From: JAIYDJ01 sp031400505
Lineage (GTDB): Bacteria; Pseudomonadota; Alphaproteobacteria; Rhodobacterales; Rhodobacteraceae
Reading direction: 5' to 3'
DNA length: 39,815 bases
Assembly: GCA_031400505.1 (NCBI GenBank)
Contig: JANNPZ010000064.1
Coordinates: 1 to 39,815, forward strand
Under the pieces are notes generated by a model. The model searched no databases. It saw only the letters and a program-made list of their open reading frames with translations, and was not told where the DNA came from. Numbering within the stretch: the first letter of the stretch is position 1; each line of letters opens with the position of its first letter. The position numbers and the translations under genes were made by a program. Below, piece by piece: positions 1 to 7,252 of this stretch.

Positions 1-1
1 G

Positions 2-133
2 GCTTATGAAAAAGGCATCCTGATCCGTACCACCGGCGACATCATCGCGATGAGCCCGCCGCTGATCATCCAGAAACCGCAGATCGACCAGTTGATTGGC
101 ACTCTGCGCGAGGTGCTGGAGGCGTTGGAGTGA
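2..133 (+). CDS. Omega-amino acid (beta-alanine)--pyruvate aminotransferase, C-terminal end
   Basis: Only the last 43 codons are in the window; the start lies upstream. The peptide contains GILIRTTGDIIAMSPPLII, the conserved C-terminal segment of class III PLP aminotransferases of the beta-alanine/omega-amino-acid:pyruvate type, and ends at TGA 131-133. The family moves the amino group of beta-alanine to pyruvate, giving malonate semialdehyde and alanine. That is the step after the carbamoyl hydrolase and dihydropyrimidinase encoded a little downstream, so the context supports a role in pyrimidine-derived beta-alanine use. The catalytic lysine is outside the window, so the exact substrate cannot be judged. 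The stop overlaps the GTG start of the next gene. Confidence 0.8.
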   Translation, partial: AYEKGILIRTTGDIIAMSPPLIIQKPQIDQLIGTLREVLEALE

Positions 134-417
134 CGCGGCGCCCCCCCTGCACCGCCACCACCCTGATCGACGATGACCGCGTGCGGGTAACGCGGTTCGA
201 CTTTACCGCCGGTGCAGAAACCGGCTGGCACCGGCATGCACATGACTATGTGATCACCACTTTGACCGATTGCCCGATGCTGCTGGAGGAACCCGGCGGT
301 GGCACCAGGGCCGTGCTGGTTCCTGCGGGCACCGCCTATCGAAGGGTGCTGGGGGTCGAGCACAACGTGATCTGCGACGGCCCGGCGATGAGCTTTGTCG
401 AAGTGGAATTGAAGTAG
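130..417 (+). CDS. Small cupin-domain protein
   Basis: This 95-residue single-domain protein begins at GTG 130, overlapping the TGA of the aminotransferase gene (GTGA), so the two are probably translationally coupled. The segment GWHRHAHDYVI has the HxH spacing of cupin motif 1. The following TTLTDCPMLLEEPGG and VEHNVICDGPAMSFVEVEL give the expected short beta-strands. Members are small metal-binding beta-barrels with varied, often unknown roles. Its position suggests an accessory role in beta-alanine or pyrimidine metabolism, but that is inference only. No signal peptide is visible, so it should be cytoplasmic. Confidence 0.75.
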   Translation: MTRRPPCTATTLIDDDRVRVTRFDFTAGAETGWHRHAHDYVITTLTDCPMLLEEPGGGTRAVLVPAGTAYRRVLGVEHNVICDGPAMSFVEVELK

Positions 418-420
418 ACG

Positions 421-900
421 TCAGGGCGTCTCTGCCTGTTGGCCAGCCTCGGCCGCCAGCATCTGATCGATCGCAAGCACGACCAGCGCATGATCTTCGC
501 GTTGTGGCAACCCTGACACCGTCGCCACGGCCACAACCCCCACACTCGAGACCCTAATCGGCACCGCACCACCATGGTCGGCAAAATCGCGCATCGATAA
601 ACCCTGATAGTCAAGGCTGCGGTCCTTGGCGCGCAATTCAGCACCGACCCGCAAGGACGATTTGTGAAATCGCAGCGCAGTGGCAGACTTGCGTCGTGCC
701 CAATCGTCGTTGTCGGGCGACGATCCGGGCAGGGCTGCATGAAACAAGGTTCGGTCCGCGGTGCGGATATTGATCACCACGGGCAGGGCATCTGCCCAAG
801 CCATTTCGACCAGCGCGATTCCAAGTTGCAAAGCGGTGTCTTCGTCAAAGCGGCCAAAGATCAGGCGGGCCTCTTCTTCTGCCAATTCTTCGATATCCAT
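421..900 (-). CDS. UPF0303 / heme-degrading-domain (GlcG/HbpS-like) protein
   Basis: This is a 159-residue protein starting MDIEELAEEEARLIFGRF. The open frame extends further upstream, but that part is Cys-rich and unlike the family, so the ATG at 900 is chosen. The pattern ALVEMAWADALPVVINIRTADRTLFHAALPGSSPDN followed by R-K at the start of a helix and a late DHGGAVPIRV segment (given here only as landmarks at residues 30-130) matches the UPF0303 family, which has the GlcG/HbpS fold. Some databases label this family heme-degrading; the biochemical role is not established. It lies 13 bases after the gene at 914-1693 and is probably co-transcribed with it. It ends 3 bases from the convergent cupin gene. 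Confidence 0.8.
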   Translation of the reverse strand: MDIEELAEEEARLIFGRFDEDTALQLGIALVEMAWADALPVVINIRTADRTLFHAALPGSSPDNDDWARRKSATALRFHKSSLRVGAELRAKDRSLDYQGLSMRDFADHGGAVPIRVSSVGVVAVATVSGLPQREDHALVVLAIDQMLAAEAGQQAETP

Positions 901-913
901 CGCCTTGCTCCTG

Positions 914-1693
914 TCAGATGGCTGGGCCGGCTGGAACGGGTTCCACCGACGGCTTGGGGTGGATGATACGGTTAAACACCGGGGCGTAAAGCCCTGTCGG
1001 CCCCCGATATCCGTGACCACGCGGCAGCCGCAGCAAATGAACGTCCGGATGATCCAGCATGTCGGCAGCACAGTCGCGGTCGCGACACACGAAATGCAAC
1101 ACGGGGCTGTCAAAAACCCTCGCCGCAGCGTGCCGGATCGCCTCGGCGCGGGCCTGGGTCAGTCGATATGCCCCCCAGCGTTGCGGCGTCTGCGTCTGGA
1201 TGGTGGACTTCAGATTAGGTTGCAGATTGCTCCAGATCAGGTGGACATTCGGAGCGGGGGCAAATGTCTTGGCGATCAGGTGCCGCATCTTGCTGCAAAA
1301 GGCATCGAACGTTGCGGTGTCCGACAGGATGGCTGCTGCGTCCTCGTGCCAGAAGTAGAAACCGGGCAGTGCTGTGTTGACCAGTTTGCCCGACGGTGCC
1401 GCGACCTGGTAGTTGGTCCGCGTCGTCAGATCCTGTTCCAGCATGCCCAAAGCCTGCCTTTGCAGGATGCGCAAGGTCGCAGCCGGGCTGAGGATGTTCC
1501 AGTCCAGCAGGCCCGATGTCACAACCGCGCCAGTCTGGCCTTGCAGGGATTGCGCCTGAAACTGGGTCAGGCAACTGCAACCGATGGCAATAAACTTGCG
1601 TTCGTTCAAAAACAGCACGCGCCGCCCCAACCTGTTGACATCGCCCGCAGCATAGGGCGCGCGGCGTGGCGGCTCAATTGCGAAAAGCCGCAA
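914..1693 (-). CDS. Conserved hypothetical protein, possibly DUF1796-like (putative cysteine peptidase fold)
   Basis: This is a reading frame of up to 259 residues whose first in-frame start is TTG 1693; a GTG at 1618 is an alternative start, so the N-terminus is uncertain. The segment FIAIGCSCLTQFQ followed about 20 residues later by SGLLDWNILSP resembles the start of DUF1796-type proteins (ISLG-x-x-C followed by FDW), which have been predicted to be papain-like cysteine peptidases. The match is from memory and partial. No signal peptide or membrane segment is evident. It sits between the aminotransferase end and the pyrimidine genes on the opposite strand, and shares no obvious function with them. 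Its own promoter would lie in 1694-1790. Confidence 0.55.
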   Translation of the reverse strand: MRLFAIEPPRRAPYAAGDVNRLGRRVLFLNERKFIAIGCSCLTQFQAQSLQGQTGAVVTSGLLDWNILSPAATLRILQRQALGMLEQDLTTRTNYQVAAPSGKLVNTALPGFYFWHEDAAAILSDTATFDAFCSKMRHLIAKTFAPAPNVHLIWSNLQPNLKSTIQTQTPQRWGAYRLTQARAEAIRHAAARVFDSPVLHFVCRDRDCAADMLDHPDVHLLRLPRGHGYRGPTGLYAPVFNRIIHPKPSVEPVPAGPAI

Positions 1694-1791
1694 TCCGAGC
1701 CGGGTGCGAGCGACGCGGGCAAATCTTGGGTGGTCACTGCCGCAGCTTTTGGCAGGACCCTTCCGGATATCCTGTGTCTGTTACTTTGTCG

Positions 1792-1819
1792 TTGACCAGC
1801 GGGGTTGTCCGTGTACCGT
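1792..1819 (+). promoter_or_regulatory. Candidate sigma-70 promoter of the pyrimidine-hydrolase gene
   Basis: TTGACC at 1792-1797 and TACCGT at 1814-1819 are separated by 16 bases. The -35 is good and the -10 is weak (3 of 6). The candidate operator at 1824-1839 would lie at about the transcription start, a normal repressor position. This is a sequence-only prediction. Confidence 0.4.
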
Positions 1820-1823
1820 CTTT

Positions 1824-1839
1824 TTGACCAATCGGTCAG
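1824..1839 (+). promoter_or_regulatory. RutR-like operator (TTGACCA-AT-CGGTCAG)
   Basis: The 16-base site TTGACCAATCGGTCAG contains the inverted repeat TGACC-N4-GGTCA. The RutR (TetR family) consensus known from E. coli is TTGACCA-NN-TGGTCAA; 12 of 14 defined positions match. RutR senses uracil/thymine and controls pyrimidine catabolism, which is what the gene about 100 bases downstream does. A further TTGACCA half-site overlaps the -35 at 1792-1798. No rutR gene is in the window. Confidence 0.65.
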
Positions 1840-1889
1840 AAGGCATGCTGCCCACGCAGTTTCGCACTGCCGAACGGCGACCTGCTGGC

Positions 1890-1911
1890 CATCAACTGGC
1901 CATCAACTGGC
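1890..1911 (+). repeat. 11-base tandem duplication in the leader
   Basis: CATCAACTGGC occurs twice in direct succession (1890-1900 and 1901-1911) in the untranslated leader of the carbamoyl hydrolase gene. It looks like a recent slippage duplication. No function is evident. Confidence 0.7.
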
Positions 1912-1942
1912 TTGGCAGGACGGGCATGCACTGCCCGATGAA

Positions 1943-3226
1943 ATGGAGAATACCTTGACACCTGTGCCTCCTGTCACCCCTGCCGTTTCGCGCCAGAACC
2001 TGCGCGTGAACGGCGCGCGGCTGTGGGACAGCCTTGATGTGATGGCCAGTATCGGTCCCGGCATCGCGGGCGGCTGCAATCGCCAGACCCTGACTGATGC
2101 CGACAGCGAAGGCCGCCATCAGTTCGCCCGGTGGTGTGCCGAGGCCAGCATGGTGATGGGCGTCGATACGATGGGCAACATGTTTGCGACCCGGGTGGGC
2201 ACCGAGGATCTGGACCCTGTCTATATCGGCTCGCATCTGGACACCCAGCCGACCGGGGGCCGCTATGACGGCGTGCTGGGGGTTCTGGGGGGGCTGGAGG
2301 TTGTGCGGACCCTTAACGATCTGGGCATCCGGACACGCCGTCCGATCGTGGTGACCAACTGGACGAACGAGGAAGGCGCGCGGTTTGCGCCCGCGATGCT
2401 GGCCTCGGGGGTTTTCGCGGGGCTGCACACGCAGGACTACGCCTATTCCCGCCGCGACCCTGAGGGGAGGGTCTTTGGTGACGAGTTGGCCCGGATCGGC
2501 TGGGTGGGGTCTGAGGCGGTGGGCGCGCGGAAAATCCACGCGATGTTCGAGTTGCATATCGAGCAGGGGCCGATCCTTGAGGCTGAGGGCAAGACCATCG
2601 GCGTGGTGACGCACGGGCAGGGGCTGTGGTGGCTGGAGGTGACGCTGACGGGGCGCGACGCGCATACCGGGTCGACGCCGATGAACATGCGGGTGAATGC
2701 GGGCCTTGGGATGGCGCGGGTGGTCGAGCGCGTCCACCAGATCGCCATGGCGCATCAGCCGGGGGCCGTGGGGGCGGTGGGGCAGGTGTTCGTTTTTCCG
2801 AATTCCCGCAACGTGATACCGGGCAAAGTGGTATTCACCGTCGACATCCGCTCCCCCGATCAGGGGAAGCTCGACGCGATGAAGGCCGAGGTTTCGCGGG
2901 CGGCGCATGCCGTCGCAGCGGAACTGGGGCTGGGCTGTTCGATCGAAGACGTCGGCCACTTCGACCCCGTGACCTTCGATCCCGGACTGGTGGGGGTAGT
3001 GCGCGCAGCGGCAGAGCGGCTGGGCCATCCCCACATGGACATCATTTCGGGCGCCGGCCACGACGCCTGCTGGATCAACCGGGTGGCACCAACGGTGATG
3101 GTAATGTGCCCCTGCGTGGGGGGGCTGAGCCACAACGAGGCCGAGGAGATTTCGGAGGCCTGGGCGGCGGCGGGGACGGACGTGCTATGCCATGCCGTGC
3201 TTGAGGTGGCGGGGGTGGTGGGGTGA
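1943..3226 (+). CDS. Zn-dependent N-carbamoyl-amino-acid hydrolase / beta-ureidopropionase (HyuC-like)
   Basis: This M20/M28-type amidohydrolase of about 427 residues removes the carbamoyl group from N-carbamoyl-beta-alanine (or a similar N-carbamoyl amino acid), releasing ammonia and CO2. This is the last ring-degradation step of the reductive pyrimidine pathway. Visible metal and active-site landmarks are GSHLDTQ (His98), GGRYDGVLG (Asp109), TNEEG (Glu143/144), ELHIEQGP (His205), NSRN near residue 287 and GLSHNEAEE (His397). The ATG at 1943 has no good ribosome site. TTG at 1955, preceded by GGAG at 1945-1948, is a serious alternative start and would shorten the protein by four residues. 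A candidate promoter and RutR-like operator precede it. The dihydropyrimidinase gene follows on the same strand. An allantoate or hydantoin substrate is possible, but the neighbourhood favours pyrimidines. Confidence 0.9.
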   Translation: MENTLTPVPPVTPAVSRQNLRVNGARLWDSLDVMASIGPGIAGGCNRQTLTDADSEGRHQFARWCAEASMVMGVDTMGNMFATRVGTEDLDPVYIGSHLDTQPTGGRYDGVLGVLGGLEVVRTLNDLGIRTRRPIVVTNWTNEEGARFAPAMLASGVFAGLHTQDYAYSRRDPEGRVFGDELARIGWVGSEAVGARKIHAMFELHIEQGPILEAEGKTIGVVTHGQGLWWLEVTLTGRDAHTGSTPMNMRVNAGLGMARVVERVHQIAMAHQPGAVGAVGQVFVFPNSRNVIPGKVVFTVDIRSPDQGKLDAMKAEVSRAAHAVAAELGLGCSIEDVGHFDPVTFDPGLVGVVRAAAERLGHPHMDIISGAGHDACWINRVAPTVMVMCPCVGGLSHNEAEEISEAWAAAGTDVLCHAVLEVAGVVG

Positions 3227-3292
3227 CGGTGGACTTGGATGGCGTCGCGCGCCGCCAGACTCAGGCGCGATAACCTTGGGGAGGATAATCTA

Positions 3293-3502
3293 GTGGCTGA
3301 CCATATGGGCGAATTAATCAGACAGTACCTAGACGAACTAGCGGTGCTTCCAAGCGTCGATGACGACGCTGAGATGAGAACGGCGGAAGAGTATGTCAAA
3401 GCCAAAATGGCCGAGGCTGGGTTCGACCTCGTGGACATTGAACCGCAACTTGGACGCCTCCGCCCCTACATTGCGGAAGAAGTCGCTAGGCGGCGGCCTT
3501 AG
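3293..3502 (+). CDS. Small orphan protein between the two pyrimidine hydrolases
   Basis: This 69-codon frame starts at GTG 3293 with a good ribosome site (GGGAGGA at 3278-3284). The peptide runs MADHMGELIRQYLDELAV, then LPSVDDDAEMRTAEEYV and KAKMAEAGFDLVDIEP, ending with an Arg-rich tail. The order (short helix, PSV, AAE-type helix, AGF, beta strand) faintly resembles the N-terminal part of M20 peptidases, so it could be a fragment of one, but this is weak. Its DNA is less GC-rich than both neighbours and uses CTA and AGA codons that are rare in them, which hints at a different origin. No function is assigned. Confidence 0.4.
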   Translation: MADHMGELIRQYLDELAVLPSVDDDAEMRTAEEYVKAKMAEAGFDLVDIEPQLGRLRPYIAEEVARRRP

Positions 3503-3556
3503 AGTGGCTGTCCTAAAAAACGTCTACTTTGAACGGACTAAAGCAGGGAAGTTGGC

Positions 3557-5011
3557 ATGGCGAGCAAAGTGATCAAGGGGGGCACGGTCGTCACCGCCGA
3601 CCTGACCTACAAATCCGATGTCCAGATCGACAACGGCATCATCACCGCCATCGGGCCCAACCTCAAAGGCGGCACCGAGCTCGATGCCAGCGGCTGCTAC
3701 ATCATGCCCGGCGGGATTGATCCGCATACGCACCTTGAGATGCCGTTCATGGGCACCTACAGCGCGGACAATTTCGAATCCGGCACACGGGCGGCGCTTT
3801 CGGGCGGCACCACGATGGTGGTCGATTTCGTGCTGCCGGGGCAGGGGCAGGGGCTGATGGATACCATGCAGATGTGGCACAACAAATCGGGCCGGGCCAA
3901 TTGCGACTATTCCTATCACATGGCGATCACCTGGTGGGGCGAGCAGGTTTTCAACGACATGAAGACCGTCACCGAAGCCGGGATCAATAGTTTCAAGCAC
4001 TTCATGGCCTACAAAGGCGCGTTGATGGTGAACGATGACGAGATGTTCGCGTCATTCTCGCGCTGTGCGGAACTCGGCGCCATGCCGTTTGTCCATGCCG
4101 AGAACGGCGATGTGGTGGCCGAGTTGCAGCGCAAGCTGATGGCGGCGGGCAATACCGGGCCCGAGGCGCATGCCTATTCGCGCCCCCCCGAGGTTGAGGG
4201 CGAGGCGACCAACCGGGCCATCATGATCGCCGACATGGCGGGGGTGCCGGTTTACATCGTGCATACGTCCTGCGAGGAGGCGCACGAGGCGATCCGGCGG
4301 GCGCGCAGCCAGGGCAAGCGGGTGTACGGCGAGCCGTTGATCCAGCATCTAACGCTGGATGACAGCGAATACCGCCACCCTGACTGGGACCATGCGGCGC
4401 GGCGGGTGATGTCGCCGCCCTTCCGCGACAAGCGGCATCAGGACAGTCTTTGGGCGGGCCTCGCGGCGGGGTCGCTGCAGGTGGTGGCGACCGATCACTG
4501 TGCCTTTACCACGGCGCAGAAACGGTTTGGGTTGGGCGATTTCACCCAGATCCCCAATGGAACCGGAGGCTTGGAGGACCGCCTGCCGATGCTGTGGACG
4601 CAGGGCGTGGCGACAGGGCGGATCACGATGAACGAGTTTGTCGCCGTCACGTCAACAAACATCGCCAAGATCCTGAATTGTTATCCGAAAAAAGGCGCGG
4701 TTCTGGTCGGGGCGGATGCCGATCTGGTGGTCTGGGACCCAAGGAAAACGAAGACCATTGCGGCTGGGGCGCAGCAATCATCGACTGATTACAACGTGTT
4801 CGAAGGCAAAGTTGTGACGGGTCTGCCCCGCTACACCCTGACGCGCGGGCAGGTGGCGATTGATGACGGTGCAGTCAGGACGCAGGAAGGACACGGGCAG
4901 TTCGTGGCGCGCCCGCCAAACGGGGCCGTCAACCGCGCGCTGACCCAGTGGAAAGACCTGACCGCCCCGCGCCCCGTGGTGCGGACCGGCATCCCGGCCA
5001 GCGGTGTATGA
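3557..5011 (+). CDS. hydA: Dihydropyrimidinase (D-hydantoinase)
   Basis: This 484-residue cyclic amidohydrolase opens dihydrouracil/dihydrothymine to the N-carbamoyl-beta-amino acid, the substrate of the enzyme encoded just upstream. The metal centre is clear: DPHTHLEMP (His57, His59), the carboxylated lysine in FMAYKGA (Lys153), FVHAEN (His180), IVHTSCEE (His236) and ATDHCAF (Asp313). Length is normal for the family and the ATG has GGGAAG upstream. It lies 54 bases after the small orphan frame, and probably belongs to the same transcript as the carbamoyl hydrolase. It ends 2 bases before the convergent cupin gene. Some family members act on hydantoins or phenylhydantoin; the substrate here is inferred from context. 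Confidence 0.95.
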   Translation: MASKVIKGGTVVTADLTYKSDVQIDNGIITAIGPNLKGGTELDASGCYIMPGGIDPHTHLEMPFMGTYSADNFESGTRAALSGGTTMVVDFVLPGQGQGLMDTMQMWHNKSGRANCDYSYHMAITWWGEQVFNDMKTVTEAGINSFKHFMAYKGALMVNDDEMFASFSRCAELGAMPFVHAENGDVVAELQRKLMAAGNTGPEAHAYSRPPEVEGEATNRAIMIADMAGVPVYIVHTSCEEAHEAIRRARSQGKRVYGEPLIQHLTLDDSEYRHPDWDHAARRVMSPPFRDKRHQDSLWAGLAAGSLQVVATDHCAFTTAQKRFGLGDFTQIPNGTGGLEDRLPMLWTQGVATGRITMNEFVAVTSTNIAKILNCYPKKGAVLVGADADLVVWDPRKTKTIAAGAQQSSTDYNVFEGKVVTGLPRYTLTRGQVAIDDGAVRTQEGHGQFVARPPNGAVNRALTQWKDLTAPRPVVRTGIPASGV

Positions 5012-5013
5012 TG

Positions 5014-5409
5014 TCAGGGCACGAGATGTTCCAACTCGGGCAGCAGGACGACGCTTTCCTGTTCATTCGGGTCGGTGCGGCTGATCACGGCTGTTGCGGG
5101 GACGGGGCTTGGGTTGAGGGGCAAATGGGGCATGTCGGCGGGGATGTAGAGCAGGTCACCGGCGGCAAGCTCCATGCGGTGTTGCAACCGGTCACCCCAG
5201 TACATCACCGTTACACCGTCCAGCATGTAGATCGCAGTTTCATGGGTGGCATGCTTGTGCGCCTTGGCGCGACCGCCGGGCGGGATGGTCAGCAGATGCA
5301 TGCAGATGCCCTGCGAGCCGACGGTCTGGCGGGAAATTCCTTCGTTGTAGACAAACCCCTGTTTGCCCGCAAAATGGCCTTCAGGGCGGAGTTTTTGGCA
5401 TGATGTCAT
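5014..5409 (-). CDS. Cupin-domain protein
   Basis: This 131-residue single cupin has motif 1 as GGRAKAHKHATHETAIYMLDG and motif 2 around GDLLYIPADMPHLPLNPS; the latter contains G-D-x6-P-x3-H, and the first has several His plus Glu for metal binding. Start ATG 5409 has GGAG about 8 bases upstream on the minus strand; a TTG-type extension to 5454 would overlap the next gene's start and is less likely. It is transcribed divergently from the ABC importer and convergently with hydA. Proteins like this in pyrimidine or purine loci are sometimes ureido-compound enzymes, but nothing here shows a reaction. Confidence 0.75.
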   Translation of the reverse strand: MTSCQKLRPEGHFAGKQGFVYNEGISRQTVGSQGICMHLLTIPPGGRAKAHKHATHETAIYMLDGVTVMYWGDRLQHRMELAAGDLLYIPADMPHLPLNPSPVPATAVISRTDPNEQESVVLLPELEHLVP

Positions 5410-5464
5410 CTCGGACGCTCCGTTTGGGGACTGGCGCGGCAGTATTTGCAGCATGAAGGATACG

Positions 5465-6253
5465 ATGAATAGCGCAAGGCCAGTGGTGGTGGCGACTGGA
5501 CTGAACCTGGTCTTTCAGACGTCTGACGGTTCGGTGCAGGCTTTGAAGGATGTAAATCTTAACATCAACAAGGGTGAATTCGTTTCGTTCATCGGACCGT
5601 CCGGCTGTGGCAAGACCACTTTTTTGCGCTGTGTGGCCGCGTTGGAGACGCCCACGAGCGGAGATTTGACCGTCAACGCGATGAGCGCCGAACAGGCGCG
5701 AAGAGCGCGGGCTTATGGCTATGTGTTTCAGGCGGCGGGGCTTTACCCGTGGCGCACCATCAGTGGGAACATCCGGCTGCCACTTGAAATCATGGGGTTT
5801 TCCAAGGCCGAACAAGAGGCGCGGGTGACCGGTGTGCTGGACCTGGTCGAGCTTGCGGGGTTTGGTGCCAAATATCCATGGCAACTGTCGGGGGGCATGC
5901 AGCAGCGCGCCTCGATCGCGCGGGCGCTGGCCTTTGATGCGGATATCCTGTTGATGGACGAACCGTTCGGCGCGCTGGACGAGATCGTGCGGGACCGCTT
6001 GAACGAGGAACTACTAAGCCTCTGGAATCGGACCCGGAAGACAATCCTCTTCGTCACGCATTCGATCCCCGAGGCCGTTTACCTTTCAACCAAGATTGTG
6101 GTTATGTCACCGCGCCCCGGACGGATTACCGATGTCATCGACAGCCCCTTGCCGAAAGAGCGACCGCTGGACATCCGCGACAGCCGGCAATTCATCGAGA
6201 TTGCGCAGCGCGTCCGCGAAGGGCTGCGCGCCGGGCATGGCGATGCGATCTGA
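5465..6253 (+). CDS. ABC importer ATPase (SsuB/TauB/ThiZ type)
   Basis: This 262-residue cytoplasmic ATPase energises the importer formed by the next three genes. Walker A GPSGCGKTT lies at residues 44-52, a Q-loop in YVFQAAGLYPW, the signature LSGGMQQR at 141-148, Walker B ILLMDEP at 161-167 and the switch His in FVTHS at about 199. The short length without a regulatory C-terminal domain fits the nitrate/sulfonate/taurine/thiamine-precursor group. ATG 5465 is preferred because AAGGA precedes it by 4 bases; ATG 5453 has no ribosome site. It is divergent from the cupin gene, with only 55 bases between them. The link to the pyrimidine genes suggests import of pyrimidines or related compounds. 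Confidence 0.93.
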   Translation: MNSARPVVVATGLNLVFQTSDGSVQALKDVNLNINKGEFVSFIGPSGCGKTTFLRCVAALETPTSGDLTVNAMSAEQARRARAYGYVFQAAGLYPWRTISGNIRLPLEIMGFSKAEQEARVTGVLDLVELAGFGAKYPWQLSGGMQQRASIARALAFDADILLMDEPFGALDEIVRDRLNEELLSLWNRTRKTILFVTHSIPEAVYLSTKIVVMSPRPGRITDVIDSPLPKERPLDIRDSRQFIEIAQRVREGLRAGHGDAI

Positions 6254-6352
6254 GGGCGCCGGACCGGTGAAACCTCGCCACGCGCCCTTGACCGCAAAAT
6301 GGGGACCTGACGAGATCTGCCAAGGCCGGATGAACGGCTTCTGCCGGGATAT

Positions 6353-6373
6353 GGATATTTTTGCCAAGATGAA
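6353..6373 (+). repeat. Dispersed intergenic motif, copy 1
   Basis: The 21-base stretch containing ATATTTTTGCCAAGATGAA lies in the 132-base gap between ATPase and permease genes. A copy with two differences occurs on the minus strand at 16661-16681. I recall similar A/T-rich GATATTT...CCAAGATGAA elements as common between genes in Rhodobacterales; no function is known to me. Confidence 0.55.
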
Positions 6374-6385
6374 TTGGACAGGACG

Positions 6386-7252
6386 ATGACGCGATTTGGG
6401 CCGGTTCTGGCAGTGGTCGGTTTGATCGTGGCGCTTTGGTATGCGGCGGCAGTCTGGATGAATGCGCCTTGGGTCTATGATCAGGCCGCGCGTGCGAACC
6501 AAAAAGTTGAATTCGGGCAGCTGTTGGCGGGTACCATGGCGCAAAGCCGCCCCGTGTTGCCGGCGCCGCACCAGGTTGCCGCGGAACTTTGGAAGGGTGT
6601 TGCGGGGCAGTCGGTCACGTCAAAGCGCTCATTGGTGTACCATGGATACGTGACCTTGCAGGCGACACTTTACGGCTTTGTCCTGGGCATCGGATTTGGA
6701 GTGGCGCTGGCAATGGCGATAGTGCGTTGGCGGGTCATGGAAGCCTCGGTGATGCCTTGGGCGATCATCAGCCAGACCATCCCGATCGTGGCCCTGGCAC
6801 CGATGATCGTGGTGTTGACCAATGCGATGGGGATCGAGGACCGAATGGTTCCAAAGGCGATCATTTCGGCCTATTTGTCGTTTTTTCCGGTGTTGGTCGG
6901 GATGGTCAAAGGGCTGCGCAGTCCCGATCAGATGCAGATCGACCAACTGCTAACCTGGCATGCTTCGTCGGCGCAGATGTTCTGGAAGCTGAGGCTGCCG
7001 GCTTCGATGGCATTTTTCTTTGCGTCTTTGAAGGTAGCGATTGCCGCGTCGTTGGTAGGTGCCATTGTTGGCGAGTTGCCGACAGGGGCGATCGAGGGAT
7101 TGGGCGCGCGGATGCTGATCGGGTCGCAATTCGGTGAGCCGTTGATCATGTGGGCGGCGCTGTTTGCGGCGGCCCTGCTGGCAGGTGGGTTGATCGTTCT
7201 GGTGGGGTGGATCGAGCGATTGGCCAAGCGGCGGATGGGGGGGGCGGCATGA
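6386..7252 (+). CDS. ABC importer permease 1 (BPD_transp_1)
   Basis: This 288-residue membrane protein has about six or seven hydrophobic helices, beginning with one at residues 6-25. The cytoplasmic EAA-type loop is visible as DQLLTWHASSAQMFWKLRLPAS, with the conserved pattern A-S-x5-F-W-K-L-R-L-P. It pairs with permease 2 to form the pore for the NMT1/ThiY-like system. A periplasmic stretch at residues 30-75, between the first helix and the domain proper, is longer than usual. Start ATG 6386 follows an AGGA ribosome site. The stop overlaps the next start as ATGA. A 132-base gap separates it from the ATPase gene and contains the dispersed motif. Confidence 0.9.
   Translation: MTRFGPVLAVVGLIVALWYAAAVWMNAPWVYDQAARANQKVEFGQLLAGTMAQSRPVLPAPHQVAAELWKGVAGQSVTSKRSLVYHGYVTLQATLYGFVLGIGFGVALAMAIVRWRVMEASVMPWAIISQTIPIVALAPMIVVLTNAMGIEDRMVPKAIISAYLSFFPVLVGMVKGLRSPDQMQIDQLLTWHASSAQMFWKLRLPASMAFFFASLKVAIAASLVGAIVGELPTGAIEGLGARMLIGSQFGEPLIMWAALFAAALLAGGLIVLVGWIERLAKRRMGGAA

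Noticed and set aside
1892..3133. 413-residue open frame antisense to the carbamoyl hydrolase
   Set aside because: It mirrors the coding strand of a well-supported enzyme and is His/Arg/Pro-rich, typical of a GC-rich shadow frame.
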